Positions 44,707 through 57,475 are shown, numbered from the stretch's first letter. The stretch is DNA of 64,000 bases from Metaphire vulgaris (GCA_018105865.1 CM030842.1:12927367-12991366), one strand, 5' to 3'. The notes: generated by a model from the letters alone, not told the origin. Numbers and translations: made by a program.

Positions 44707-44888
44707 CAGAGGCGTAGCCAGGAATTTTATTTGGGTATCATGTGATTTGGGGGTATAAATCTTTAAAAACTTTGAAAATCTTAAAAACACCTTGAAAATG
44801 TTAAGGTAGGCCTAATCTGATTTTGGGGGTATCTGATTTTTGGGAGTATATATACCATACCGATATACCCTCTGTCCCCACAGCCCTG
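44707..44888. mobile_element. hAT-like MITE, CAGAGGCGTAGC family
   Basis: Perfect 8-bp target duplication TCTGTGGT at 44699-44706 and 44889-44896. Left end CAGAGGCGTAGCCAGGA; the right end is degenerate (CCACAGCCCTG). Confidence 0.85.
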
Positions 44889-44954
44889 TCTGTGGTGGAG
44901 CCCCAGAGGCAGAAGGGTGAGTAATGTTAGAGTTAGGCCTAGACCTTGAGCTCT

Positions 44955-45140
44955 GGTGGGGCGGGAAGTAAATAGAGTGGTAGCAACACTGGTCGATGGA
45001 GCAAAAGGTCGCAGGTTCGATCCCCGAAGGAGCCCTACGGTCGACTCAACCTTACTTGCTAAAGGGTGGTGGTAAACTGAGGAGCAGCGTTAATTAAGCT
45101 GCGAAGGTGAAACGTGGGTCTGGGGAAATTAGGCCCTAAT
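44955..45140 (+). mobile_element. tRNA-derived SINE
   Basis: A-box-like GAGTGGTAGCAACACTGG and B box GGTTCGATCCCC are spaced as in a tRNA. The body GAGGAGCAGCGTTAATTAAG and AAACGTGGGTCTGGGG recurs at 62980-63110. Confidence 0.65.
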
Positions 45141-45300
45141 GGTAACGCCGCACCCCCTGGAAGATATGAGGCTGTTTTTTGCTTGTCAGGATTTATGGAA
45201 AGCCGATAAAAGAAGGGTGATGACCTTTTCTGCTTGTCGGGAGATTCAAGAGACGATAAAAAAGGTGATGGCCTTTTTTCTTGTCAGATTTGGTTTTATG
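45140..45300. repeat. three spaced copies of the shared T-run motif
   Basis: TTTTTTGCTTGTCAGG (about 45175), GATGACCTTTTCTGCTTGTC (45220) and GATGGCCTTTTTTCTTGTCA (45268) are spaced by about 48 bp. Confidence 0.7.
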
Positions 45301-45422
45301 GTAATTGATAATTTTGTAGTTACGTCCCTGAAAATCTGCACCTCATGCTAAAAATTCGTTCCGATGTGCCTGTTTTGCCCTCTTTATTTCTGGTCCAAAA
45401 CATGGAACTCACTTCCCTCGGC

Positions 45423-45841
45423 CATTGGCGGCTCCAGGATTTGGCAAGTTGGGGGGGGGGGCGTTGGGCAGGGACGTCATTTGGGGGGCAGGGCGGCATT
45501 TGCCCCCCTGATTTTGAGGGGAAAAAATTTTCTTGTGTTATATAGTATTTAGTTTTTTACATGTCCTAAAGGAGCGCCTGATATGATGTATATGATATGT
45601 GGAGTAGTATGAAAAGTAAGTAACTAACCGTCATAAACGGCTGACGAGCAAAAAAAAGGTCGTCAACTTTTTCGCAAACTTGTAACTTGTCAGGTCAAAA
45701 GTGTTTTGCCCCCCCCCCCTGAAAAACAGTGAAATTACGTCTCTGGCGTTGGGGGGCCAACCATTTGTTGTTTAATGTATGTAGCATTAAGTATAGGGTC
45801 CCAATATAGGGGCCAGGCACTCAATAGGGGGGCCGCCACTG
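45423..45841. mobile_element. hAT-like MITE, CAGTGGCGGCTCC family, interrupted
   Basis: Perfect 8-bp target duplication CCCTCGGC at 45415-45422 and 45842-45849. Ends CATTGGCGGCTCCAGGA and GGCCGCCACTG. Confidence 0.9.
45469..45745. mobile_element. hAT-like MITE, CAGAGACGTCATTT family, nested
   Basis: Perfect 8-bp target duplication GCGTTGGG at 45461-45468 and 45746-45753. Ends CAGGGACGTCATTTGG and AATTACGTCTCTG. Shared motif at 45641-45665. Reverse orientation of the relative at 39509. Confidence 0.92.
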
Positions 45842-46146
45842 CCCTCGGCTGTCATATCTTCCAAATAATTGAGTAATTTCCGATCTAGAAAAACCCCATC
45901 TCTTTAAATTAGCATATCCTCCTTAGCTCCACTTCCCTTTCTCACTGACTCATTCCTGGAATAACTTGGTCTTTTGCTGATGGATTTCTAGTACCATCGA
46001 TTGATACCTTTAGAGCAGGCCCTATTATAAATGGTGCTGTAAAAGTGCATAATTATTATTTCTTGAGGCCAAGTTAATGAATATCAAACCAGACACGCAC
46101 AATCGCACATTCAATTCAATCGGACTAAGGGAGGGTGTCGTGTTCT

Positions 46147-46376
46147 CAGGGATATTTTTACACCCCCAAAATTTGGTAATGGACAATGGTATGCATAAAA
46201 ATGCATACTAATTAGCTCAAACACCCCCCCCCAATGGAGAAGGGCACCCCAACTTTTATTCTTGGATGACCTTTTTTGCTTGTCGGCTTTTTTGAGACAG
46301 GGACTTAAAAATTCCGACAACCCCCGGATTTTCCCGACAACCCCCCCCCCCAATTCAAAATCCCAGAAATAACACT
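46147..46376. mobile_element. hAT-like MITE, CAGGGATATTTTTACA family
   Basis: Target duplication CGTGTTCT/TGTGTTCT (7 of 8). Right end GAAATAACACTG. Shared motif GATGACCTTTTTTGCTTGTC at 46265-46287. Confidence 0.8.
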
Positions 46377-46804
46377 GTGTGTTCTCCTCCAGCCGTAAAA
46401 GGTTACAGACTTTTAGAACCAAAATGTGAGCTCTGCTCGCCTTTTATATACATTTTTACACGTATGAAAGCCATTGACTTATGCCTATCCTTTAAAATTA
46501 AATATATTCTTTATCCCGATTGCATTGACTTTATCTGTCAGCACAGAGTTTCCACATCAATGTAGACTTAATACGTTATGCTAAGTTCATTAATAACTTC
46601 ATTCAATTTGTTAATTAATCCGTTTCATTCACTCATTGAGTCATTCATTGCAAACGACATTATCGATCACAAAACAAATACTGTACATTAAAATTCACAG
46701 CAAAACCAGACTACCTGTGAGCCTTTCAGTCCCACAGTAAAGAAACAGCAGTGCACCAAAATTTCAGTTACTTTGTGGAAACCACTTCCACTCATCCATA
46801 CATC

Positions 46805-47118
46805 CAGTGTTTATTCTAGACCTTCTATGGGGAAATCCCCCCAAAGTTTTAAAATTCCCCCCAAATTTTTAATATATTGCATATGGATGGAAATTTGCCC
46901 CAAAAAAAGTGTGATGACGGGGGCTTTTTTGTAGAGGTTAAAAATGTGATGATAATATTTTTTTGCTTGCCAGGGCATTTTAGAAGGGTTAAAAATATTA
47001 GGAAGGATGACCTTTTTGTTTATCAAGGTTTTTCGAGACTCAGACTTTGCCCCCACAAACATTCAAACATTTCAAAATCCCCCCCCCCCCAATGTCAAGG
47101 TGGCTAGAATAAACACTG
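46805..47118. mobile_element. hAT-like MITE, CAGTGTTTATTCTAG family, long copy
   Basis: Ends CAGTGTTTATTCTAGA and GCTAGAATAAACACTG. Flanks CATACATC/AATACATT (6 of 8). Two decayed T-run motifs inside. Confidence 0.8.
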
Positions 47119-47419
47119 AATACATTCAACATAAAATCACCAAACTGAAAACAAATTCTGTACACAAATACAGCATTTTAAATATATAAAATTCTTTGTA
47201 TTGCAACGCCTATACAGGTCAATAAAATATACAATAAAATCTGCAAATAGACCTAGAGGCATGAACATCAACATTGAACTGAAATTAACTTTAATATAAA
47301 AAGGAGAATTTAACAGGATAAAACGAAAATGAAAACTCAGGCAAAATGACTCTCAACTGCTTCTTCCCTGACAAAGCTAGTAGGATAAGTTACAGAAAGC
47401 AAACAATTATTCTTGTTTA

Positions 47420-49286
47420 TCAGCGCGAAGTCTGCGGCTGCAAATCTGTGTATGTCTCGTTCAGGAATTGGAAAACGGCAGTGAAACTGGACCACGAAGT
47501 CCATTCATGCTTATCGTGACCTAAAAAGAGAATGGAGTTCTTGTCGGTTAATTCACTGCCAATAGTTTATTCAATAGGGTTTAGGATTAGGTTTAGGGTT
47601 AAGTTGGCTGTTATTTTACCGAAAAGCCCTTACATTTACCCAATGTTGGCGGTGAATTAACCGACAAGTACCGAGAATCGAAGCAATCAATCATCACCAA
47701 TTATAATTGTAGGCTATGCAAACTAGCAATTCTGAAACACAGTAAAAATAGTGACAAATTCAATCAATCAAATCAGAATCAAATCAACTGATTAGCTGCA
47801 ATCCGTGGAGCTGGAATGAACTGAAAATGAAATAAAATAAAGATATTAACAAGTCCAAAGCAGCAGCGGCACAGTAATATACATCTAAGGTCAAGAGAAT
47901 TAACAACAATATTCTACTAAGTAGAATAATAAACATATCACTTTGACAATATGCATCATATACACAGTGGCAGCTCTAGGATTTGGCAATTGGGGTGGGG
48001 GTGTTGGGGTGGCAACTTCTAATCATGGGAGGGCCAACCATTTGTTGTTATGTATGTAGCATTAAGTATAGGGTCCCAACAGGGGGGGCCGAGGCACTCA
48101 ATAGGGGGCACGGGCCACCCCTGTGGAGCCGCCACTGCATATACACAGAGAAATTTATACTGAATTAGCTAAATATTAGCAAAATATATGAAGTAATAAA
48201 GTAAGCTGTTCCTTTGCCTATCTTCACAATTTGCAACAGTGTGCTTTTGCCATAACATTGCAATCACAAAGTGTACATTGAAATACCTGCAGAAAATCTT
48301 GGTGCGTCATTTGACCTTTGTAGGCTAAAACCCTTGACTGGTTCATCTAGGGGTAAAGAACTTGTGACCCAATTCCTTGCATGCTAAAATATTAACAGAA
48401 CCGCTATTGATAAAACAAACTTAATAGGAATTTCAAGAGCTGAAACATAAGGTCTATAATAAGCAAGAATATAAAAATCTTGTAAATTTCTATAACACTT
48501 AAATAAAACGGTGTCTTAGTAACATGCTATTAATAAGCATAACTAATGAGAAAATCTAAACAATTACATGCCTAACTGCTGAACTCCTAAAGAATTTTAT
48601 GACACCTAAGCATCTTTGCCTTTGAAAAGCACGTACAGTTATTGACCAAGTACTCACGTAACACAACAATCAATAAAACCCAATGCATCAGAATTATCTA
48701 TCTATGTCGATATTGATCTTTCACTACCATCAATCAAAAAAATTTCAGTCTACATTTGTCCAACCATTCAGCATGTCAGTGGATGAGGCATTATGGCAGG
48801 GAAAATGGGGGCTTCGGTTAATTGTAATTCCAAAATGTTACTCAACTGATTTCGATGAATAAACAAAAGCGTTTACAACAGGAAAGAGGTTTCATATCCT
48901 ATAAAGCAAGGTTAACATGTTTAAGGAAAGAGTTTGGAGGTATTATAAGCAAAATTTCTTTAGTGCCAGAGTAGCAGACAAATGGGACAAATAAGATGCT
49001 AAAACTGTATCAGCTACTTGTGTGAATGGTTTTAAATATAGCTTACGTACAATGGGATATTAGATTAGGCATCTACATGTTAGTTTGACTTATATTTATA
49101 AAAAATTGTGAAGAACTGAAATTCAATATATGTGAAGTGCAGTGCATACTGCAAATTGTGATAGCATTGTTGTAGACTCAAAGAGAACAACTGTAGTGGA
49201 CAAACAGAAGTTGGAATAGAGGGACGTATGAGCAACAGTGGTTTTCAACACAGCAGAAATCCTATACTAAACATTTTAAAACCCAG

Positions 49287-49326
<40 letters not shown>

Positions 49327-49332
49327 CATCAT

Positions 49333-49363
<31 letters not shown>

Positions 49364-50778
49364 AGCAGCATTATCATTATTATCAACTCATATTTTAATA
49401 AACTAACAATGGTTAGATCATCACTAACTAAAATATACGTTGCATTTATGTGCTGTATTTCCTTCTCTTTTAAGACATACATACATGCTGAATAAAATTT
49501 GAATACAAAGAGAGAGAAATCACAGAAAATTTAACTCACTTCACGAAAGAACTTGATTACTTCGGGTGGGTCGTAGGCGATATTGAGGCTATGAACAGAA
49601 TCAGTGAAGGCAACTGCGAACACCCTGGCATAGAACTGGTCGGTCTTCTGAGCCACCTACACGCAAACAGACGTAAGAAAATAAGAGAATTAATTTATTT
49701 CCAAATTTACTCAATCGACAATCACATCCTGCATTTATTTATCATGGTTCATCAATAAAAAAATAAGCAACAACATATTTCAAAGCTGTCAACTCCATAA
49801 AATTGATAATTAAATATTCGTGCAACTTTTCTGTACAAAATAATTCTTACTGATATTGGAAAATTATATGACCGACCAGAGATATTGGAAAATTATATGA
49901 CCGACCAGATGTATCATTTCAACTCATGTTGAGGGCACAATGAACAAGAAATAAACCAATGCATTTGGATCTTGTGGCAGCATCACTACAGGGGAACTTC
50001 AGAGAAAGTAAGCAGCAAAAAATAATGAGCAATTATTGAAAAATGAAATCTTTTCATAGCGTTCCATAATTAAATGAAAATTAACATGCTTATCACATAT
50101 TGAGACATACTTTACTACCAAAACAAACTTATAAGCAAAACTATGGTAAATTACTTAATCACACATTTCTCATCTCAAGCAACAAGCTCTGATTGTTGTC
50201 ATCCATTTTTTATCTCAAAATTTGCATGAACAACTGAATGAAAGGACAGCTAACAGCATGTCTTCTTATAAATAAATCAGCTTCTGTCACGTACAGTTAT
50301 CAAGCAAACTATTGCAACTGGAAGTATAAAGCTCTCTATATATACATATCTACAAAGAAAACGAAAGCAACTGAAGCTTTTGGCGATTATTAGGAAATTG
50401 AACAGCTAACCAATTCTTTTGTCACACATCCACCATAGCTATGAGCAACAACTGCGATGTGCTTCGCTTTAACTTTCTTCTCGACGAAATTTTCCCAGAC
50501 ATAGAGAGCGTGGTTTTCAGGATCCTCACTTCCCTACACACATCAACGCAACAGCCAATACAAGAAACTCTAATTCATGCTGTGTGGCACAGTGAAACAG
50601 TTGACCAGCTGAAAATCTATAGGTAGCAGATTTGAATCCTGTAAGAGTTCTACTGCAGAAAAGATTCTATTGAACCACTCTAAACACCAGTCAATATATT
50701 TCTAATTATATTTAATATTATTGTTGGTATTAGTATGGTTGGTATCAGTATTATTGCTATTATTATTATTATTATTAT

Positions 50779-50876
<98 letters not shown>

Positions 50877-51639
50877 ATAGTAGTAGTAATAGTAGTAGTA
50901 GCAGTATTGCAGGATATCAAAAGTTCATATTTGCTTATATATTATATTCATTACCATGATCTACATCTTCCAGTCAATTCCTTTAAAAGTTTTAGCCTTC
51001 AATAGCATCAGCAAGCAGTTCAAACAATTATCAAAAGAAGACTCAAACTGAAACACTGACCCTGATCCGTTTTCCGTCCGACAGCGAATTTAGATTTGTG
51101 TTGAGCACCATGACTTCGTAGCCACATTCCAAAGACTTCTCGATAAATGGTATCTGGGTGCCACTTTTCAGATTGTCGTTTATGATCAAGCTGCACAAAA
51201 ACAGTAAAAACATGCTTGTGAATCTCAGAAGACCATAATCTTCTCGAGACCTGAATCTCATCTAATCTAGCCTTAAACTTCTATAGCACCACTTCATAAT
51301 GCACAGAAGCATCAGCCGATGGCACACCGAATCAAATCATTCAAGATCCAGAAAAAATCCAGGATATCCGGCCAAACAGCAATAAGAAACAAAAAGAAAG
51401 ATGAAACAACACACTACCAAGCACAGAACACAAGCACATCCTTAGATGTTGACGAATTAACCCTATGGGCCTATGGCCACCAAGCAATAATAATTCTAGA
51501 CCGCCAGACATTACAAGCATGCCGGTGGAAATGTGCCAGAAAAACCCATTCCATGGCATCAGCAATATTTTCATTATGCCGGAAAAATCCAGCACATAGC
51601 AGTTAAGATAACAAACGATGCTACATGATTTGACTTTGA

Positions 51640-51704
<65 letters not shown>

Positions 51705-54700
51705 CGTCAACATATTATCAGTTAAGTTGAAAATATTCAAAACAGAGTTATTAATGGGCACTGCCCAGAACAAGATAAGTATGAAGTCTGAATTTTATAA
51801 CAGACCCATATACTGTAGCATCAAATCATCTTCAGATTGGTACAAAAGTATTGGAATATCTCTACCACAACTATAAATGCACTGAGCTTCAATGTTCAGA
51901 TACCATATACTACCCAGATGGAGCAAGTATTCATGACAAAGCTTCTGTTGTCAAGTCCCTAGCAACAAGTGACTATGTTAAACTTGCATGGATGAAACTA
52001 CGCCTGGCATTTACACATTTGCACTACGTGACGTAACAACAGGGCAAAGAAGAAAGCACAATTACTGTCTGGTTGTACAATGACCATATTAGATCACTCT
52101 GGTATTACCATTAAAATATTTATAATCAACACATCCTGGAAAGTCTCTAGATCCACACAAACAATATAACAGCTTCAAAATTGGCTTAATGATTACAAAC
52201 TCATTAACCAATCAAACTAGCCTTCTTGCCCACTGGCCTGCTCGCACTACTCCAGTGCCATGTATGAAAATGATGAGTTTGTCATCCGTCTCAAAAGCGT
52301 TTTTGCTTACAAAGATAAAACTTTGACCTTCTCCCACTTCTGCATCAACCTGATGAATTACAAAAATAATATAGTACCGTTACTGCTTTTAAAATCATAA
52401 TAAAATTGTCAAGACAAATAATTCACATTAACACATATAATTCATAACTGCAGTAATAATAATCATATTAATAAAAAACATCATCATAGTATTTTGGTTT
52501 TAAGTTATTGACATGTGTGTGGCTCATGGAAACCAAATAAAAATTTAAAATTCAAATGTTACAAAAATACATCACCTTAGCATTGGTCAAATAATTTGAT
52601 ATAAAAGAAACAAATACAAGTGAATATTTAGCACAAAAGGCTGTGGAAAAACCAGAAGATCATCTTAAATAAATCACAAACGTACATTTGAAACAATAAG
52701 CAGAAAATCAAACTCACTGGAATACAAATTCGCTCCAATTTACAGCGTGTTTCCAGCAAGCTATAAACGTATTCGGTGATTTGCTACAATATGCAAAAAT
52801 CAATATTTTCAATTTAAAACTAAGCAAGTAACAAATACTGCAGACCACTAAAGATCACAATACTACATTCTGTGACTTTTACGGAGAAAGAAGTCAAAAA
52901 ATCCAATGCAAAGCAGAATCAACCTAATAATATCATAGATATGCAGAACAATGTACAGGTAAAGTGAAAAAAATATGTTCTTAAACAGAAGGTAGACCTG
53001 TACAAAAGGCAATATACACAAAACAGATCAACATCCTAGCATTCGCTTTACATCTACCTTATAACGAACAATAAACAGGATTTTAATCCAAAACACAAAG
53101 TTACACAAGCAATTTGTCTACATGTGAAAATGGTCAAAAATAGCCTCATCGGTTTTTACAACCATTACTTTGGCAAATTTTTGACTATACAACAGAATAT
53201 TAATTCTAAAATGGCCTCATTCACGGTACTTCAAGCAAAGTACACATAAAAGAAGAATGATGTAGAAAATTTAATAATCAACAGACATTCAACCACAAAT
53301 TTAAAATCTTTCTAAAGCACAAATCCCACTGACTTACTTCTCCAAGCTTTTCGTAGCGTCTCTGGTTTTTGAAGTGAGTTCGGTATTTATGGAACTGAAA
53401 AGGCTGACCATCCTTATCAACAAGAGCTTCATCTAAAACAACAGTAAGGTGACGCAAGACAAAAAATACGTCCATTTTCACCCGCATCAACTACATTTAC
53501 AACTAGATTTAACTATGCACATTCCACATATGAGCAGGAGAGAATCGCATTCACATGTAATATAGTCAAAAACGGACATCGCAAACGACCGTCTAAATCG
53601 CGTTATGCGAGACAGAACTGAAATCAAAAACGCTGAAATGACTAAAGACTGAGAATCGCAAACATCATAACCTTATTTCAATAGCCAGAGTTCTGAGAAA
53701 ATGCAAAAGATATGCACATTTAGGTTAACTTAAAAGATTTTTTTTATCAAAATTACAAATTGGGTGCGCTAAAAAGTCCAATGCGAACGGCTCTCAAGAA
53801 CCTCCGTCTGTGTTGCATAGCTGTACAAAGCAACGTAAATTGGGAAATTTAGGTGCTACCCTAACATGCATGTACCATTTATTGAATTGCCTATAATTTA
53901 CATAACTGCTTAGGCTAAAAGAAATGAGAAATAGGTACTCAGAAAATCAATATCAATATCATTACTCAGCCAATTACTCTGCTAACCGGCTGACAAAATT
54001 TGCCAAAAAAACAGAACAGAACATCAATCAATCTGAAATTGAGTAACTTCCTATAATGAAAATCACAGCTAACAGTAAATTTGTAATTTAACACGTTGAC
54101 TGCGGCGCATTTTCTTTGCCAGGCGCGGCCGCCATACGACCTCCTTGGCTTACGATGCACTGAAAAGAGGACGTCATATGACGCCCCTAGCGTCCTGCAG
54201 TACCAAAATAAGAACGTCAATTGACGCCCCAGCGCTCAACGTGTTAAGCAAAGTATTTCTACCTTCATTGAAATGGAAGCCCATCAATTCCTCATTTTCA
54301 CCATCATCTTCCTCGTCTGATTCATCGACTAATTCTATTTTGGCTCCTTCAACATCTATTATTTCAACATCTGTATCTGTATCAATTCCTATTACAATTT
54401 CCTCTGACACAGCTCCAAAAGAACGCTCAGCCTCTATACAAAGCAATAAAGCAACTGATATAAATAGATACGAATTGCAATATGCTTGTTAAAAACAATT
54501 TACTAATGTTTTTACATGATAATAATCTTGATAATGCTATTTAACCAGCATTTATCTCAATTTACTTACATTATCCATTTGCATTTGGAACTACTTTGAT
54601 AATTTCATATATAAAAGCATGTTGTAGGTCATCAAGCACATTTTAGAACTGCATTTCCTTTATCAAAAGATGTGAAATAAGAAACTCAGATATTCTTAAT

Positions 54701-56023
54701 CCGAATCTAGCAAAATATGCAATCCTAGTAAAACTGTCTGTCTATAACACCACAAAATAGATATTAATATTCTTATTATAATATAATTCTTATCATGGTT
54801 GTTTTTATAATTACTATACACAAAATTATAACTCTGACTAGCTGTTTGCCCGTCAAAAATGAACGGGGAGCTACGCTGCTTTTCCTATCCAAGTTTTAAA
54901 AATGCTTTAGCATTTTATCCAATGATTTGTCCTTGACCAGAACATGGCCTTATGAGCAGTCTGAAGTTTTCCAAGTTTCTTGCTCGTGATAACGCCAAAT
55001 ACAGTTGGCCATGGGAAAAGACTGGCTCGCTTAAATATATTCCTACATGTTTACATGTTCAAATGTTTGCCCTTGTGACTTGCTGATGGTCATTGCCACT
55101 ACTGGAAGTACTGGAAATAGACAGCACTTCAAACTGAGGAAGGTAGGAAAGGGAGTGTTGGGAGGACGGGTGTGGGAATCGGAACCTTGGAAGATAGTGG
55201 GAGAAGGGGTGGGTGTGGGGGAAGGAGAGGAAAGAAAGCCTTAGAAAAGGGACGGGAAAGGAAAATTTCTACAACAAACATGAAACAAAATAAGAGCACC
55301 AATTCAAAACTAATTCTTACCAGTTTCGTCTTCCGCGGTTAACTCGTCTCTAGACTCCTCATCATTTAAAAACTTTCTGCCTGTCTCTTTTTGCTCCAGG
55401 ATACCTTCTGTGGCCTCGTTGACCGCTTTAGTACTCGGTGCAGATGAAATGCCGACATTATCTCCTGAATTCAAGGACTGGTCACTTCTGGAGACACTGG
55501 AGCCATCAGATTCATGTTTTTCGACTGGAGATGACGTGGCCAGTTGATCTGTTGGATCAAGAATGCTTCTGCTGCTGCTTCTAAAATTTGACTCGGTGCT
55601 ATCCACATCTGTTAAGTGATTTTCTTTGCCAGCTTTCAGATCTTGACACTTCAGATTTTCGTCATTTATTGGTTCTCGACAAGTTCTATGTTCCAAGGCA
55701 GACTCATCAAACGCAGCTTTTGCATCATGATCAGATTGCAGAACTTCATTTTCAGTTTTTAGGTGATGCCTGATATCTGATTCTGATATGGCATGCTCTC
55801 CTTCTTTCATGTATATATTTGAAATATCAATATCACACTTCTCAGGTACCTTTTGGTTTTCACTCTCACCCATCTCATTTAGTTCCACCAAACGATGTCC
55901 AGAAATAAATCCTGCTATCGATTCTTCATTTGGTCTCTCAAAGGTACAATCATCTTCCATGGCAACTGTTTGACTGCTAGCCACAGAAGAGTCCTGGCTA
56001 TCGACTTCCATTGTATGCGACAT
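47420..56023 (-). CDS. ARB2A: ARB2A/FAM172A-like protein (ten coding exons, complete)
   Basis: Exons in transcript order: 56023-55321, 54433-54263, 53432-53338, 52783-52718, 52349-52222, 51190-51061, 50533-50411, 49656-49540, 48383-48287, 47520-47420. All phases agree and give 576 aa. The conserved part starts near residue 285 ([20 protein letters not shown]) and includes [19 protein letters not shown], the loop [40 protein letters not shown], the nucleophile-elbow-like AHSYGG (Ser463), FTDSVH and the final HDKHEWTSW. This order matches the FAM172A/Arb2 alpha/beta-hydrolase fold as remembered; in vertebrates it works in the nucleus in co-transcriptional splicing and chromatin silencing. Residues 1-285 are an acidic, Ser-rich extension absent from the vertebrate protein I remember. 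The start ATG at 56023 follows an acceptor at 56060, so a 5' UTR exon lies upstream. Intron 5 appears to use a GC donor (AAG|GCTAGT). Confidence 0.9.
47965..48137. mobile_element. hAT-like MITE, CAGTGGCGGCTCC family
   Basis: Perfect 8-bp target duplication CATATACA at 47957-47964 and 48138-48145. Ends CAGTGGCAGCTCTAGGA and GGAGCCGCCACTG. Within the last intron of the ARB2A-like gene. Confidence 0.9.
48890..49080 (+). mobile_element. degenerate LINE reverse-transcriptase tail
   Basis: TTTCTTTAGTGCCAGAGTAG and following bases are a diverged version of the tails at 12490 and 58690. Confidence 0.4.
49290..49385. repeat. (TAT/TCA/GCA)n compound microsatellite
   Basis: Trinucleotide tracts in succession, in an intron of the ARB2A-like gene. 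Confidence 0.9.
50757..50900. repeat. (TAT)n(TAG)n microsatellite
   Basis: Long TAG tract in an intron. The Thr-, Ser- and Val-only frames over it are by-products. Confidence 0.95.
51260..51345 (-). mobile_element. LINE 3' UTR fragment
   Basis: Minus-strand copy of the tail seen at 970-1020 (CTTCTATAGCACCACTTCAT, CATCAGCCGATGGCACACC on the plus strand). Confidence 0.55.
51640..51702. repeat. (TC)n microsatellite
   Basis: Perfect TC tract in an ARB2A-like intron. Confidence 0.95.
54088..54247. mobile_element. piggyBac-like MITE
   Basis: TTAA at both edges with ends CACGTTGACTGCGGCGC and GCGCTCAACGTG. It abuts ARB2A-like exon 2, ending 16 bp from the splice donor. No coding. Confidence 0.7.
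54836..55145 (-). mobile_element. Helitron helicase C-terminal remnant with 3' terminus
   Basis: On the minus strand: [17 protein letters not shown], a frame change, then [20 protein letters not shown] and [10 protein letters not shown], the last motifs of the Pif1-like helicase of Helitrons. About 100 bp on come a CCCGTTCATTTTTGACGGG hairpin and CAAACAGCTAG followed by T, a canonical Helitron 3' end. Lies in intron 1 of the ARB2A-like gene. Confidence 0.8.
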
Positions 56024-56246
56024 GACGTCAGTTAATAAAATCCAAAGCCAAATATTCAACTAAAAAATAAATCACTATACAAACACAAGTATGTAAACCA
56101 CAGCAAATATAAAGTGAAACTTTAATGCAGATCTGTTTAAAATAGTCAATATCTCTGGAATTAATTTGATATTCTGTGGCATGAATTTGGGGTACCATCG
56201 ATCAATACCTTTGAGTATTTGAAACAATGCCAAAAAGTACATTACC

Positions 56247-56247
<1 letters not shown>

Positions 56248-56297
<50 letters not shown>
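56248..56297. repeat. (ATT)n microsatellite
   Basis: ATT tract after a LINE-tail piece (GGTACCATCGATCAATACC). Confidence 0.9.
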
Positions 56298-56298
<1 letters not shown>

Positions 56299-56832
56299 AA
56301 TCGTCAACGCTGGGGCAAATATTCCGATGGCTAAACGTTCTGCAGGCAACAAGTCCTACTGTAACCGAATTTCGACAACGGGATTCTGTTTTTAACTACG
56401 AAGCAAATATAATAATTCCTTTTTCACTAAATTGAAAACTCAAATTTTTAGTATTCTGATGTGAGCAAATGGAATTTAGAAGTAACTTAAGCCGAAGGGT
56501 GTGAAAATAAAATCAAAATCCACTCTTGAAACTTGCAAATGCCAAAAAATCAGAGCACAATTCCTCATTAACAATTGTAACGTCGAACCTCTAGAGATTC
56601 AAATTTTCTGAATTTACGAGAAAAAGAAGAAAAGAAATTTAAGAAACGCATCAAAAACTGAAACTGAAAAACTTCGTTTAATAACGAAACCGTTAACTTA
56701 ACGATCAGCGCGTGTTGCCGCCGACAATTTTAAAAACTATAGGACTGAACTCACTGAAGCTTCAAGCTGGAAGAAGACCCTGGCCTAGTTCTCGACTTCC
56801 TTTGCATAGAAGTTGATAGAACCCGCTTCAGA

Positions 56833-56836
<4 letters not shown>

Positions 56837-56920
<84 letters not shown>
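56837..56920. repeat. (AT)n microsatellite
   Basis: Perfect AT tract directly before CAGTGTTTGG at 56921. Confidence 0.95.
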
Positions 56921-56923
<3 letters not shown>

Positions 56924-57314
56924 TGTTTGGAACAATAGTTGACTAAACTATTTAAATACTATTGCAAATAGTTGAGCTTAAACACTATTTAAAATAGTTT
57001 TCCAATAGCCAATAGTTCGCAACTATTTAAATATAGTATTTAAATACTATTTAATTTTTCAATGTCAAAATGAAAACTGTGTTATCATTTATCACTGGCG
57101 AATGTTATAATCTAAAAGCACTGTCACTAGTTATCTGCACGATCACATTGATCAGTATAATACAGTCACCTGTTACTAGGCTGTTAGGTTATTCACCAAA
57201 AGTCTTGATTAATCTTGAGGAGCAGCAGTTTCTCAAATGTTTTGTCACTTAAGCGATTTCTACGCTTTGAGATGATAACATAATACAACTATTTAAAATC
57301 AAGTATTTATAAAT

Positions 57315-57475
57315 AGGCCTAGTGCTAACCCAATAAACACCAAACGTTGGGCCATTGCAGGGCCGACGCGTGTAAGTGCGGGCCACATGGCGATATTGGC
57401 CGAAGACCCGCCAACAGATTTATGCCCACAGTGGGCCACTGAAGCTGGCCCAGCCGCGGCCATTCGTCGCTTAAT
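57315..57475. repeat. TGGGCC/GGCCCA-rich stretch
   Basis: Repeated words such as TTGGGCCATTG, GCGGGCCACATGG and GTGGGCCACTG, resembling the tandem repeat at 61830-62150. Confidence 0.5.

Larger units (their letters stand above)
45345..46060 (+). mobile_element. LINE 3' end holding a nested pair of hAT elements
   Basis: Before 45423 and after 45841 the sequence reads as one LINE tail (FWSKTWNSLPSAV), followed by a 3' UTR piece GTACCATCGATTGATACC that is also found near 56190. Confidence 0.6.

Noticed and set aside
50702..51005. Thr-, Ser- and Val-only frames
   Set aside because: TAG microsatellite read in different frames.
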